DNA of 64,000 nt from positions 15,107,662 through 15,171,661 of the forward strand of contig NW_020312902.1 of assembly GCF_003265705.1 (NCBI RefSeq), given 5' to 3'. The notes under the pieces are model-generated. The model saw nothing but the letters and a program-made list of their open reading frames with translations. It had not been told where the DNA came from and made no database searches. Both the position numbers and the translations under genes were made by a program. Each line of letters opens with the position of its first letter. Positions within the stretch are counted from its first letter, which is position 1. The stretch is from Callorhinus ursinus. Its lineage: Eukaryota > Chordata > Mammalia > Carnivora > Otariidae. Below, in pieces: positions 1 to 11,555 of this stretch.

Positions 1-839
1 TAAGCCTATCCAAAAGGTTCTGTGTATTTTTGTAATTCTCTCTCTGTCATCCTTTCCCCTTAGAATTATCTGTTCATCCACCTCTTCTAAATCTGAGTTT
101 AGGCTGAACCAGAGTTGCCAAGGCCTCAGGAGCCTACAAAGAGGCTTTGCTGCTCAGTTACACTTCAGGACCTTGGACAGCTCTCCAGCTTTCCTGGTGC
201 GCTCCCTACTTACTAGACTTTGTAGAATGTCAGAATGGAATTGAATTTGAAAAACCATTTAGTCCACCCGCTGCCTTTTGCTGATGCCCAGAGAAAGGAT
301 CCCAGTCAGCAAATATTTCAGGATTATTAACAGCTTGGCTGTGAGAGATACAGAGGGCTTGGAGGCCTCTCTTTCCTCCAGCATTTCTTATACCCACATG
401 TCTGCTGATGCCTAAAAAAAAAAACTTTCAGTTCAATTCAGCAAACTTCAATGGATCAAGCTTTTCCCTCCATGGAAAGAGAAAAGGCCTAAACACAGGT
501 ATACTCTGGGAAGGGGAACAAAGGGACTTTAGTTTGAATGAAAAAATAATCCCTCCTAAGGGCTGGTCTCCATAGGGACTAGAGGAATAGAGAACAGCAG
601 AGCACTGGGGACCCAAAAGGGGCTAGAGAGGCAATGGCAGAATGAAGTAGAGAAGAGGGGCATTCAGTGAAGTCTGGTCTCTGAAAGCAGACGTGGTGAG
701 CTTCACACTGTTCACACCAGTGCACCTTACCTTCCTAAATGAGAATACAGAGACCTGTTGTCTTCGCTCCAACTATGCATAGCAAGTCACTAGACCATTT
801 TCAGAAGATGTTTATGTAATGATTTAATACGTTTTTCTT
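1..839. other. unique intergenic sequence, no feature seen
   Basis: No SINE, LINE or LTR that I recognise, and no ORF with coding character. The 62-codon reading on the minus strand (428-616) has no start context and no family resemblance. Confidence 0.6.
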
Positions 840-1005
840 CATTGTTACTCACAATAAACTTAGAAAGGGTTTTATTATCTCTATTTTTCAAATGAATATA
901 CTAAGAAGTTGGGTAACTTGCCTAAAGTGACACAGCTAGAAAATGGCAGAACTGAGTCTTGAACCCACTTTCTCTGACTCTACGCTGCTGTTCGTTCCAT
1001 CATAC
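840..1005 (-). mobile_element. MIR SINE remnant
   Basis: Diverged MIR core in reverse orientation. The series 'aactTGCCTAAAGTGACACAGCTAG...GAACCC' is the complement of the MIR tRNA-related and core region. It is ancient and has no visible target duplication. Confidence 0.7.
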
Positions 1006-1019
1006 TGCATCCCTAATGG

Positions 1020-1440
1020 ATTTTTGTGTGTGTGGTAACATATTCAGAACATGAGCTATTTAAACAATTTTAAAATGTACAATTCAGTGGTGGTAAGTAC
1101 TTTCACAATGTCATGTAATCATTGCCACTAGATAGTGGCCACTATTTCTAAAACTTTTTCATCATTCCAAACAGAAACTTTCATTAAGTAATAACTCCCC
1201 AATTCCCCCGACCCCAGCCCTTGGTAACTTCTATTCTACATTCTGTCTCTTTGATCTTGATTATTCTAGATACCTCATGTAAGTCGAATGATACCATATT
1301 TATTCTCTTGTGTCTGAATTCTATTCAGCATAATGTTTTCAAGATTCATCCATGTTGTAGCATGTATTAGAACTTCATTTCTTTCTATGGCCTAATAGAG
1401 TCTTGTGGTTGCAAAGGACATATTCACTGAGGTCATCAGA
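1020..1440 (-). mobile_element. L1 3' end fragment
   Basis: Antisense L1 3'-UTR type sequence: 'TACAATTCAGTGGT', 'CATTCCAAACAGAAAC' and 'AAGATTCATCCATGTTGTAGCATG'. The same blocks recur at 15.75, 51.7, 55.5, 61.0 and 61.8 kb, which confirms a repeat family. Confidence 0.75.
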
Positions 1441-2984
1441 AGTAATGAGGGGTGATTGTAAGGAACTTTAGAGAATTAAAGAAGACAGACTTCTCAGCAA
1501 CAGGGCTAGAGGTTCAGGAATAGCTATATGACTGGGCTGACTGGGGACTTAAAAGCAGTTTGGAATCTAATCACAACTCTAGGGACCCAAATATCTCATT
1601 GCCCCCTACATGGCAGTAATTTGCTAATTTTCTGATAGTCGGCCATTTTGCCAACTCAGTGATATTCTGTTTCCACGGCTTCTGTATGGTCTGGCACTAC
1701 CAACCACCTACTCACTTTTTGAGAGGCAACACTCAGGCTTTTGTTGACGCCAGATTTCTACTGTTTCAAGGACATGCTATCTTTTCTCTGTGCCCTTCAT
1801 TTCCTGTGCCCACTGTCAGCTGACAGACTATCTTCAAAAATCTCTCTTTTCTGATTGGCCTGGTTAATCTCCAATCATTTCATATCATACCACCTCATAA
1901 GCCACCTGCTCCCCTAGACATTAGCTGCCCTTGAGTCAAGCATCTTCCCCTTCTCTGATCAGTGTGGCCAGGGTGGTAAGTCCCATGCTACTGAATATGG
2001 CTTTTAATGGTAAAGGCCTGCTTCTCTCGGGAGTAGGTTGGGAGCATGGCGGGCAGGTGCCCTGGGAGTCATTGACTTCATCCTTCTAGATCAGCTCTCC
2101 TGTGCTCTGCTATGAGGCTGTCTGTCCATTGTACTATAACCCTATGGCCTGCCTCTACTTCTGTGACTTCACAAGTCATGGAGCACAGGTGTATATTCTG
2201 AGTTGATGTGTACTATGCAGATATTTCTGCACATATTTTTTAAATTATGCAAATAGTTGCCATATGGTGATATGTAGTTTGGAGTTGCTTGAAACATCCC
2301 CAGCTTATTTCAAGCTGCCTACTTACAGTTTCTGAATGAGGTTGTTTCTCTCAAGACTGAAAATCTGTTGTCAGTTCTCTTGCCAAGTCTACAATAACAA
2401 GAAGATAGAACACAGGTGTGAGCAAATGCATGAAGTGGGTTCCACTTACCATAAACTGTCATAAAAAGGACTGGATTATGGGGATAAGGCCATTCCTAGT
2501 TCTGTGACTATGACAGAGGATGTAGTGTTCACCAAACAAAGACTTTTTGTGAGTAGGAAATAAACTTCTGTGGGTTAGGCCCTGGAGACTGGGGACTGAC
2601 TTACTGCAGCATAACCTAGAGTCACCTTGGCTAGTATAGTCGCTAACTCAGTGTGAGCTTGGGCAAATAACAGTGTCCTCAGTTCTCATCTCCCTCTTCT
2701 GAAACATAAGAGTTGCCCCAGATAATCTCAAAGGTCACCTTCTAAGATTCTCTGATTCCTAATTGACCATATCCTGTTGCAAGGTTTTCTGTCCACTTCT
2801 CTCCATTCTTAACTGCCATTGATGTATATTATTTCTCATCTGATCATTCTAAAAGCCTTCTAATTGCCCTATTTTTTAAAAAATAGTTTTTACTATTTTC
2901 TCCACTTTGCAGTAGAGAAACCTTGCAGACACTACCTTAACCAAGTGATCAGGTTAACATTGCCAATAATAAGTCATATTGAAG
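1441..2984. other. unique intergenic sequence, no feature seen
   Basis: About 1.5 kb without a recognised repeat or a coding ORF of 60 codons or more. Confidence 0.5.
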
Positions 2985-3266
2985 GGACATCAGCGAAACA
3001 GTAGAGTAAGGAAATCCAAAAGTTCATCCCTTCATAATAGCAACAAAAAATGTGGCAAAAACCGTTAGAATCAACTTTTTCAGAACACTGGACACTAATA
3101 GACCAATAATAAGTAATGAGATTAAATCAATAAGCAAAAAACTCTCAACAAAAACAACAAAATCCTGGGACCAGATGCTTTCACTAGTAAATTCTATCAG
3201 ACGTTTAAAGAAGAATCAGCAGTAATCCTTCTCAAACTCTCGCAAAACATACAAGAGGAGAGAACA

Positions 3267-3386
3267 CTTTTTTTTTTAAAGATTTTATTTATTTATTTGA
3301 CAGAGAGAGACAGCGAGAGCAGGAACACAAGCAGGGGGAGTGGGAGAGGGAGAAGCAGGCTTTGCGCAGAGCCACCCAGGTGCCCC
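3267..3386 (-). mobile_element. CAN-SINE, internally deleted
   Basis: Starts with the poly-T/AAAGATTTTATTT tail complement and ends at CCACCCAGGTGCCCC. The central tRNA-unrelated part is missing. Flanked by AGAACACTT, shared with the next SINE. Confidence 0.85.
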
Positions 3387-3399
3387 AAGAACACTTTTC

Positions 3400-3579
3400 A
3401 AAAAAAGATTTTATTTATTTATTTGACAGAGAGCACAAGTAGGAGGAGCGGCAGAGGGAGAGGAAGAAGCACGCTCCCCATTGAGCAGAGAGCCCAATAC
3501 GGAGCTGGATTCCAGGACCCCGGGATCATGACCTGAGCCGAAAGCAGACACTCAACCAACTGAGCCACCCAGGTGCCCC
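3400..3579 (-). mobile_element. CAN-SINE
   Basis: Nearly full-length reverse copy. AGAACACTT stands on both sides of this copy and also left of the preceding one, so two insertions used one target. Confidence 0.9.
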
Positions 3580-3895
3580 ACGAGAACACTTCTTAACTCA
3601 TTATATTTATTCATTTGCATGAATACAGGTGCAAAAGTCCTTAATGAAATACTAGCAAATTGATTCAAGCAAGTACAATAAGAGGATTATACCTCATGAC
3701 TAAGTGAGATTTACCCCAGCAATGCAATGGTGGCTCAGCATATGAAAATCAATACAACACACCATATTAATAGAACAGAGGATGAAAATACACATAGTTT
3801 CATTTCCATCAATGCAGAAAAATTTTTCGACAAAATCCAACACCCTTTTATGATAAAAACACCCAACAAACTAGAAATAGAAAGGAACTTTCTCA

Positions 3896-4041
3896 GGGCA
3901 CCTGGGTGGCTCAGTTGGTTAAGCATGTGACTCTTGATTTCAGCTCAGGTCTTGATCTCAGGGTCATGAGTTCAAGCCCCGTGTTGGGTTCCACACTGGG
4001 TGTGGAGCCTACTTAAAAAAAAAAAATCTTTTTTTAATAAA
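3896..4041 (+). mobile_element. CAN-SINE, short tRNA-head form
   Basis: Forward copy starting GGGCACCTGGGTGGCTCAG. The CT-rich middle is almost absent and the A-rich tail follows GGAGCCTACTT. Flanked by AGAAAGGAACTTTCTCA and AGAAAGGAACTTCCTCA. Confidence 0.9.
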
Positions 4042-4443
4042 AGAAAGGAACTTCCTCAACCTGATAAAAAGCGTGTACAAAAAATCCATAGTTAACATCC
4101 TAATGGTGAAAGATGGAAAGCTTTCTTCCTAAGATCAGGAACAAGGCAAAGATAGCCACTTTTTCCGTATTTATCTAACATTGTATTGGAAGTTCTAGCC
4201 AAAGAATTAAGCAACAAAAGGAAGTCAAAAAGCCTTCAGATTAGAAAGAAAGAAGTAAACTATTCCTATTCACAGATGACATGATTTTATATAGAGAAAA
4301 TCCTAAAGAATCCACAAAAACCTATTCATGTCAAACAAATTCACCAAGGTTGCAGGATACAAGATCAGTGTACCCAAATCAACTATACTTCTATAAACTA
4401 GTAATGAACAATCTGAAAATTAAAACTTAAAAATTCCACTTAT

Positions 4444-4561
4444 GGGGTACCTTGCTGGCACAGTCAGTAGAGCGTGTGACTCTTGATCTCAGGGTAGTGA
4501 GTTCAAGCCCCACATTGGGCATGGAGCCTACTTAAAATAAAAATTTAAAAAATAAGTAAAA
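4444..4561 (+). mobile_element. CAN-SINE, short tRNA-head form
   Basis: Diverged forward copy within L1. AAAAATTCCACTTAT flanks both sides. Confidence 0.8.
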
Positions 4562-4606
4562 TAAAAATTCCACTTATAATAGCATTAAAAAGAATAAATA
4601 CTTAGA

Positions 4607-4796
4607 GGGTGCCTGGGTGGCTCAGTTGGTTAAGCGACTACCTTCGGCTCAGGTCATGATCCTGGAGTCCCGGGATCGAGTCCCGCATCGGGCTCCCTGC
4701 TCAGCAGGGAGTCTGCTTCTCGCTCTGACCCTCTTCCCTCTCATGCTCTCTATCTCTCATTCTCTCTCTCTCAAATAAATAAAATCTTTTAAAAAA
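4607..4796 (+). mobile_element. CAN-SINE, 'CCTGGAGTCC' subfamily
   Basis: Full-length forward copy with ATCCTGGAGTCCCGGGATCG and the CTCTGACCCTCTTCCCTCTC middle. Flanked by AAGAATAAATACTTAGA. Confidence 0.95.
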
Positions 4797-5345
4797 AGAA
4801 TAAATACTTAGAAATAATTTTAACAAAACAAATTCAAGACTTATACACTGAAAACTACAAAACATCATTGAAAGAAATTAAAGATCTAAATAAATGGAAG
4901 TATGTCCCATGTTCATATATTGGAAGACTTAATATTATTATGATGGCAGTACTCCCCAAATTGATCTATAGACTTAGTGCAATATTTATCAAAATCTCAG
5001 CAGCTTTTTTTGCAGCTGGACATGGGCAAACTAATTCTAAAATTCATATGGAATTGCAAGGTACTCTGAATAGCCAAACCAATCCTGAAAAAGAACAAAG
5101 TTGGAAGACTCACAGTTTTTGATTTCAAAACATAACTAAAAAACTATGCTAATCAAAACAGTGCTGGCATAAGCATAGACCTATAAATCAATAGGATAGA
5201 ATTAAGAGTACAGAAATAATCCTGTACATTTTAGGTGACTTGATTTTTGACAAGGGTTCCAAGAGCAATGGGGAAAGAATAGTCTTTTCAACAGGTGATT
5301 TTGGAACAAGTGGATAGATGCATGCAAAAGAATGAAGTTGACCCT

Positions 5346-5600
5346 ATATTAATTTGCTAGCGTTCCCATAATACTGTAGACTGGATGACTTCCATGACAG
5401 AAATTAATTTTCTCACAGTTCTGGAGGTTAAATGACGAAGATCAAGGTGTTGGCAGAATTGATTTCTTCTGAAGCCTCTCTCCTTTGCTTGTAGGTGGTC
5501 ACCATCTCCCCTGTGTTTTCACATGGTCTTTCCTCTGTGCATGTCTGTGTCCTTATCTCCTCTTCTTGCCCAGTTCAGAGTCCAGTTCAGAGCTGGGAGG
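5346..5600 (-). mobile_element. MLT1-type MaLR LTR fragment
   Basis: Reverse complement of an MLT1-like LTR end: 'AGTTCTGGAGGTTAAATGACGAAG', 'GCCTCTCTCCTTTGCTTGTAG' and 'TCACATGGTCTTTCCTCTGTG' (shortened motifs, 5420-5545). The right edge is vague. A second copy of the family is at 35033. Confidence 0.7.
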
Positions 5601-6032
5601 TCCAGCTCAGAGCAGCACAGAGATCCAGAGCAGCAAGCTCCTGCAGGGAGGGGCAGGATGTTTCCAGCCATGCATGGAGGATTTTCATCAGCTCCTCGTG
5701 TGGCAGTGAGAGAGGCGGCAATTCCCGAAACAGGTTTTCTGGTGAATGGAAATGTGTTTTCAGTTCTCTGTCCTTAAAGTACCCAGAAATAATACTGGCT
5801 TCTTTGGTTTGAGTAAAACTGGGGATGTTGGACAACTTGGGAGAAACAGATATTGAGCTCTCTGCTAATCTGGCATATTAGGTGATCAAGCTGATTTTCT
5901 TTTGAAAAGTAGAAGAGATGTGACCATATTTGTCCCCTACGCTAGCGGTTCTGGTTGTTTCTGGTCATGCTAGTCATATCACTTAAAGCTGGGCTTCTGA
6001 GAAACAGTTGCTTCATTGCTTGTCATTCATTA
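5601..6032. other. unique sequence, no feature seen
   Basis: Several overlapping 80-105-codon ORFs in different frames and strands (5485-5835), none with recognisable domains. These are taken as chance readings. Confidence 0.5.
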
Positions 6033-6504
6033 CAGGTATCCCCTACTTTTCCAAAGTTTGCATTATTACCACGTTGCTTTTATGAAAGACCTACATTAAT
6101 ACCTGTTTTCCCTAACCAGAAGAAATCCAAAGAGAATTTTAGCTTTTACAATAAAAAGGCGAGAAGTGAAAATAATGTTCAGGGTTTGTTTTACAGTGAG
6201 CCCTTAGAGAGACAGTGCCCATTCTGAGCAGCAGGGGTCGCACAGCCAAACTCCTTCCCAGGGAACCACACAGCATCTCAGCATCACGCTGTCGGTGAGC
6301 ATCTGTGCTTTATCACAATTCATTTTGTGCATCGTTGGCAAGATGTGTCCTAAGGTATCAGAAAAGCCTAAGAGAGGTTATTTTTTGGGTCTGAGAACTC
6401 TAAAAAAATTTTCCATATAAATTAATGGTAATTGCTTCTTCACTTTACACCATTTTAAAAGGTTTCATAAGGAAGCTCTACTTTTGGATAGTGGGAAAAA
6501 CCTG
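6033..6504. mobile_element. nonautonomous DNA transposon with TIRs and TA target
   Basis: The left end CAGGTATCCCCTACTTTTCC and the right end (reverse complement CAGGTTTTTCCCACTATCC) form imperfect terminal inverted repeats, each flanked by TA. At 472 bp without a transposase ORF it looks like a nonautonomous Tc1/mariner-superfamily element. I do not assign a family name. It contains no functional ORF; the 90-codon reading at 5955-6227 crosses the left border and is chance. Confidence 0.7.
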
Positions 6505-6906
6505 TATTTCTTTCCCTGTTTCTTTGGAGAGAAGGACTGGGATAGTGGAAAACAGGAATCCTAAAGTGAATAGAAGGGCCCTAATCCTTCAGAGAAGGCT
6601 GTCTCGGCACCACCACCCCACCCCTATTTCTTAGTATTCTGTAAAAGGGGACCACACCCCCTTCCAGCTCATCACAGATAGGTGATTTTCTCATCATTTG
6701 AGACCGTTTGCTTCCCAGCCTTTCCATTCTTGTTGCTGCTTCTCAGTCCCCTCAGGTGGACAAATGCTGAGTGTTCTGTCATGGATATTTACTAATCCAT
6801 CATTGCTCAAGTAAATTCATTTTTAAGAAATTGATTAGGATAGATTATTCCTGCTCTAGGAGCTTGTGATTAATGACTGACTTGGTGCTTTAAAATGTTT
6901 CCTGGA

Positions 6907-7108
6907 GGGGCACCTGGGTGGCTCAGTCGTTGGGCTTCTGCCTTCGGCTCAGGTCATGATCTCGGGGTCCTGGGATCGAGCCCTGCGTCGGGCTCCCTCC
7001 TTGGCAGGAAGTCTGCTTCTCCTTCTCCTGCTCCCCCTGCTTGTGTTCCCTCTCTAGCTGTCTCTCTCTCTGTGTCAAATAAATAAATAAAATCTTTAAA
7101 AAAAATAA
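6907..7108 (+). mobile_element. CAN-SINE
   Basis: Full-length forward copy with a GTCCTGGGATCGAGCCC box-B-like segment. AAAATGTTTCCTGGA flanks both sides. Confidence 0.95.
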
Positions 7109-7499
7109 AAAATGTTTCCTGGACATGCAGGCAGTGTCAGGACCTAATTCAAAAGATTTTTTTTCTCTGTTTCCTCATTTAGAGGGATATATTCTGTCTC
7201 TTATAAAAATAGGTTCAAAGTAATAGGTAGCTTGTAGCAATTCCTTCAGAGATTCTCTCAGAATTAAGGCTTTTGTTAAAAAAAAAAAAGAAAGAATTAA
7301 GGCTCTTGTGATAGAGAAATAAGTCTCAGAGCTTCTATCTGGGCATGTGAAAAGAACAAAGGTTTATTTTTTCCTCCCAATTTTTTGTTATAATTCTGTA
7401 TTCTACTTCTTAAAAATTTAACTTTTATCTATATTTTTTGTGTTGATATAGTCTTCAAATTTTTTAAAATTATTCACAAATTTTACTTTTTTTGTTTAT

Positions 7500-7601
7500 T
7501 TTATTTTTTTTTAGTAATCTCTACATTTAACATGGGGCTCAAACTCATGACCCTGAGATCAAAAGTCACATGCTTTCATGACTGAGCCAGCCAGGCACCC
7601 C
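7500..7601 (-). mobile_element. short tRNA-like CAN-SINE
   Basis: An older, about 100-bp form: AGTAATCTCTACA through GAGCCAGCCAGGCACCCC, without the GA-rich arm of the longer family. Confidence 0.8.
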
Positions 7602-7614
7602 ATCAAAATTTTTA

Positions 7615-7827
7615 CTTTTTTTAAAAAGATTTATTTATTTGAGAGAGAGAGAAAGAGCATGTACATGCTCACACACAGTGGGGAGGGGCAGAGGGAGAGG
7701 GAGTCTGAAGCAGACTCCATGCTGAGCATAGAGCCCTACATGGGGCTCGATCTCCTGACCCTGAGATCAGGACCTGAGCTGGAACCAAGAGTTGGATGCT
7801 TAACTGACTCTGCCACCCAGGCACCCC
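7615..7827 (-). mobile_element. CAN-SINE
   Basis: Full-length reverse copy with a GAGAGAGAGAAAGAGCATG arm, ending CCACCCAGGCACCCC. It lies next to the shorter SINE on its left. Confidence 0.9.
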
Positions 7828-8249
7828 TTTAATGCTCTATGTAACATATATCATATTCAAATTTCCCAATTGTCTTTTTGGCTGTTTTTGTTTTTTGTTT
7901 TTGGATCATACACTGCATTTGATTATATCTCAGTTTTATCCTCTACAAATTAAAATATGTAATTTGCAGTAGAGTTGCATCACAATTATCATGAAGATTA
8001 AAAGCATGTTTGTAAAAGTACCCAGTGCTGTACCCAGCCCATATATCTAAGCATGTACCTAGACTCTCAGAAATGTATAGCTTTTAAGGAACCCTGTTCA
8101 TCTCTTCAGTTCATGCTCTGAAGACCATGGGAAACATTAAGAAAACCAGGAAGTTTTATCAAGGAACCGAAGTTTGGAGAGAACTACACTGGCATATAAT
8201 CAAGTACAGGCTATGAGTTCCTTAGAGGTTTAAAAATAGGATTGGGGGA

Positions 8250-8437
8250 GGGGCTCTTGGGTGGCTCGGTCCCTTAAGCCCAGACTCTTGATTTTGGCTC
8301 AGGTCATGATCTTAGAGTTGTGAGATGCCAGCCCTGTGTGGGGCTCAGTGCTGGGTGTGGAGCCTGTTAAGATTCTCTCTCTGGCCCTCCTCTCTCTCTC
8401 TCTCCCCGCCTCCCCTCTTAAAAAACAAAACAAAAAA
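8250..8437 (+). mobile_element. CAN-SINE, diverged
   Basis: Forward copy starting GGGGCTCTTGGGTGGCTCGG. ATTGGGGGAG repeats at both ends. Confidence 0.85.
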
Positions 8438-8904
8438 GAATTGGGGGAGAGGGCTCCAGGGAGGCCTTCTGGAGGAGGCAATATTTAAGTGGGTCTGAAG
8501 ATTTAGTGTTTGGATGAGCCACCAGTGGGGAAGTGTAACAGCATGAGCAAAAGTGGTAAGAGAAAGGAGTATGGAAAGGAGACCAGCCCTTTTGGAATGG
8601 AGAGTGGAACAGGGGGAATGTCTGGGGATAATGTGTGTGTTTAGGGGAGACGGAAAAGCCCCTTGGGCATGGAACCTTGGGTTTCCCTCGAGTTCCCAGT
8701 CTGCCCCTGATCTTACCCAGTCAGCCCTAAGAGTACCCGTGAGGCCAGAGATGCTGCACCTTTCTTGGATACCACCAGGGGACAGTATGACCCAACAACT
8801 CAGAACTTCCCTGGTTCCTTTAGAACTTTTTCTGAGTTCCTATTTTGTGCCAGGAGCTGAGCAAGGAGCTTAAAAGTAATCTATCCACCAATCTAAAGAC
8901 CATA
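8438..8904. other. mostly unique; possible ancient repeat
   Basis: The start ('GGCTCCAGGGAGGCCTTCTGG') resembles an old LINE/MIR-type repeat, but I cannot place it. The rest shows nothing. Confidence 0.35.
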
Positions 8905-9110
8905 TGTTTGTGGAGCGCTTTGCATGGAGGTTGCAACATACTTTTCCCTCAATGATCTCTCCTGATACTAACCACAACACTGTGTGGTCTCCATATCTTT
9001 GTCTCATCTGCAGGGAGGAACTGGTGTTTAGAGATTTACGTGAATTATTCAAGTTCAAATAGAGAGTGAGGGAATCTGAATTTGAACCCAGGGTTGTAAT
9101 CTCCATCCCA
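8905..9110 (-). mobile_element. MIR SINE remnant
   Basis: Diverged reverse MIR. 'CTGATACTAACCACAACACTGTG' and 'TTTGAACCCAGGGTTGTAATC' (shortened) match the complement of the MIR core. Confidence 0.65.
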
Positions 9111-9189
9111 TAGTTAAGGAGATAGGAACATAAAAATATTTAGTGTAAGGGATATGTGAGTAGTTATTAAAAGATGATGGCAGAATTTA

Positions 9190-9340
9190 AGTTTGAGAAG
9201 ATGAAAAAGTTCTGGAGATGGTTGGTGGTGATGGTTGCACAACAGTGTGAATATGCTTAATGTCACTGAGCTGTACACTTAAAGTGATTAAAATGGTAAA
9301 TTTTATGTATATGTTACACAATTTAAAAATGGCAACTTCT
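9190..9340 (+). mobile_element. L1 3' end
   Basis: Sense L1 3'-UTR end: 'AGTTCTGGAGATGG', 'GATGGTTGCACAACAGTGTG' and 'CTGTACACTTAAAG'. It is interrupted near its poly-A end by the next SINE. Confidence 0.8.
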
Positions 9341-9551
9341 GGGGCCCCTGGGTGGCTCAGTCAGTTAAGCATCAAATCCTTGGTTTCAGCTCAGGTCATG
9401 ATCTCAGGGTTGTGAGATCGAGCCCCACGTGGGGCTTAGCGTGGAGTCTGCTTGGTATTCTCTCTCTTTCTCCCTCTTCCTCTGCCCCACCCCCACTCCC
9501 AGCCCTGCTCTGGCTCACTCTCCCTCTCTAAAACAAATAAATAAAATCTTT
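9341..9551 (+). mobile_element. CAN-SINE
   Basis: Full-length forward copy. TTTAAAAATGGC stands on both sides. Confidence 0.92.
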
Positions 9552-9750
9552 AAAAATGGCCACTACTAACAAAAAAACAAAAAACAAACAACAAAAGAAC
9601 CAAGACAATGTTAAATTATCTAAACCAAGAGAAACCAGGAGTTTAATAAAGGGATATAAAAGGAAAAAAACCTAAAACCCCCCCAAACCAAATAAAAATG
9701 GTAACTACTATATAACATTTATTAATAGCAATAGTAAGTTTTAATTTATT

Positions 9751-9950
9751 TAATTAATTTTTTTAAAAGATTTTATTTATTTATTTGACAGAGAGAGAGA
9801 AAACACACAAGCAGGGGGAGAGGCAGAGGGAGAGGGAGAAGCAGACTCCCTGCTGAGCCGGGAGCCTGACGTGGGGCTCCATCCTAGGACCCTGAGATCA
9901 CAATCTGAGCTGAGGCAGACGCTTAACTGACTGAGCCACCCAGGCGCCCC
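9751..9950 (-). mobile_element. CAN-SINE
   Basis: Full-length reverse copy with the TTTGACAGAGAGAGAGAAAA arm, ending CCACCCAGGCGCCCC. Confidence 0.93.
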
Positions 9951-10060
9951 TATTCGTAGCTGTTTTTAAAGCATTTATGAATTTTTAAATTATCTAATTG
10001 AATTCTCACAACTACCAGTTGAGGTAGGTACTATTATTATTCCCATTTAACAAGTCGTTT

Positions 10061-10263
10061 GGGGGCATCTGGGTGGCTCAGTTGGTTAAGCGTCTACCTT
10101 CAGCTCAGGTCATGATCCCAGGATCCTGGGATCGAGCCCTGCATCAGGCTCCCTGCCCAGCAAGGAACCTACTTCTCCCTCTCTCTCTCTGCAGTGCCCC
10201 TGCTTATGCTCTCTCTCTCTGTCTGTCAAATAAATAAATAAAATCTTTAAAAAAGACAAAAAC
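10061..10263 (+). mobile_element. CAN-SINE
   Basis: Full-length forward copy. AACAAGTCGTTT is duplicated at its flanks. Confidence 0.95.
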
Positions 10264-10394
10264 CTAACAAGTCGTTTCGTCCTTTGGTCTGTCCTCACTC
10301 CCCACTCCCCAGCCCCAGCAACTACAGTCTAGGCTGTGATCTGCACCTGATTGACCCCTGGTTGACCTACACTATGAAGTGCAATGTACTGGGA

Positions 10395-10585
10395 GGACCG
10401 CGGTCTCTGGAGCTGACTGACCTGGAGCTGATAGGGACTCTGCAGCTTTACCAGCTGAATGTTCTTGGTCAAGTTACTTAATCTCTCTGAGCCTCAGTTT
10501 TTTCATTTGTGAAGTAAAGATAATAGTACCTATGTCATAGGGTTGTTGTGATGAGCAAATAAGCGCTCAGAAAGTAATAAATTAA
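10395..10585 (+). mobile_element. MIR SINE remnant
   Basis: Forward MIR: 'GTCAAGTTACTTAATCTCTC', 'GCCTCAGTTTTTTCATTTGTG' (shortened) and 'ATAGGGTTGTTGTGATGAG'. Confidence 0.85.
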
Positions 10586-11555
10586 ATGGATGGGTTCTTC
10601 TTAAGAGTCCCTGAAGCAGCTCCTGGACCTCCTGGGGTGTTGGAGGGAGAAGTCAAGAAGCAGAGGATATTCAGCCTGGTCAGCTCAGCTCAGGGAATGA
10701 TAGGACTGGCTAAAGTTCTTTGAGTCCAACTCCATCATTTTATAGAAGAAGCTGAAGCTCAAGAAAGGGAGTAGTTTTGTGTCAGGTCACCCCTTGGTGC
10801 CAGTCAACCAGGAAGTTACCCCGAGAAGCCGTGTGGTATGGTGAGAGCCTTTCCGGGAGCCAGGCCTGGGCAGTGAAGGGAGCTTCCCGTCAGCCAGCCA
10901 GGGACCCCTCCCAGGGAAACAGGTTGTCTGCCATCACGTCCCTTCCAGCCTTAGATCTGTCCCAATAGCTGCTCACCTTTCCTCTTTTGCTGCAGAGTGG
11001 CCAAGAGGATTATGAAACTAGGCAATCAGCCGCTTATCCTAGCTTCCAGAGCAAAGAATAAGAGGAGGGAGGCAGGGGGAGGGGTCCTGGGCACCCAGCC
11101 CTAGAAGTATCTTTGGTTAATATTTATTTTTTCTCCTCGCTTGGCCTGGAAACCACAGGGAAGCCAAGCAGCAGCTTGTGAAGCAAGATCCCAGGGGCTC
11201 TGAGAAGCTCGTTCCTGTGAGAGATGACTCAGCACAAGCCTCAGCACTGCAGGGAGCGTCCCCAGCCTGGATTCGGTGTAGGCCCGTGCGCAGTTATGTG
11301 GGCCACCGCGGCTGTTACTGCTCTCTGCTCAGGGGTGATTTTTGTCCCCTAGGAGCCTGAGGATGTCCTGGCAGCCCGCTGCTAATGAGTGGGCCATAGT
11401 ATCAGGGTCCTGGTTGTGGTTTGATCTCTGAATAATGCACGTTCCCATGAAGAAACCCCTCATGTCTTGCCTGGATGTAGCCACCCTCCTTCTCTCCAGG
11501 TTCTTGTCAGCACTGCCTCCAGGTTGGGCTTTCTAAAATAGATGGCACTAGGGCA
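10586..11555. other. unique, relatively GC-rich intergenic block
   Basis: No interspersed repeat is evident across nearly 1 kb, unusual for this window. The ORFs at 10777-10968 and 11178-11360 show no family features. The block holds a MARE/NF-E2-like site TGACTCAGCA (11225-11234). Confidence 0.5.
11225..11234 (+). promoter_or_regulatory. AP-1/MARE-like motif TGACTCAGCA
   Basis: An exact TGACTCAGCA, the extended AP-1 core bound by bZIP dimers (JUN/FOS, MAF/NFE2). One 10-bp match in 64 kb can occur by chance, so this is only a candidate enhancer site. Confidence 0.25.

Larger units (their letters stand above)
2985..5345 (+). mobile_element. L1 ORF2 remnant, 5'-truncated and SINE-interrupted
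   Basis: Sense-strand LINE-1 ORF2. Translated pieces around 3160-3260 read like the reverse-transcriptase segment 'PDAFTSKFYQTFKEE', and 3660-3890 continues it ('NRTEDENTHSFISINAEKFFDKIQHPFM', shortened here to the visible block ending IQHP). The reading frame is broken by stops and by five SINE insertions, so no functional enzyme is encoded. It ends near the LTR at 5346. Confidence 0.85.

Noticed and set aside
4868..5122. 84-codon + ORF
   Set aside because: A degenerate L1 ORF2 segment, not a separate gene.
5485..5835. Overlapping ORFs of 74-105 codons
   Set aside because: Four frames on two strands over one LTR edge and unique sequence; none stands out.
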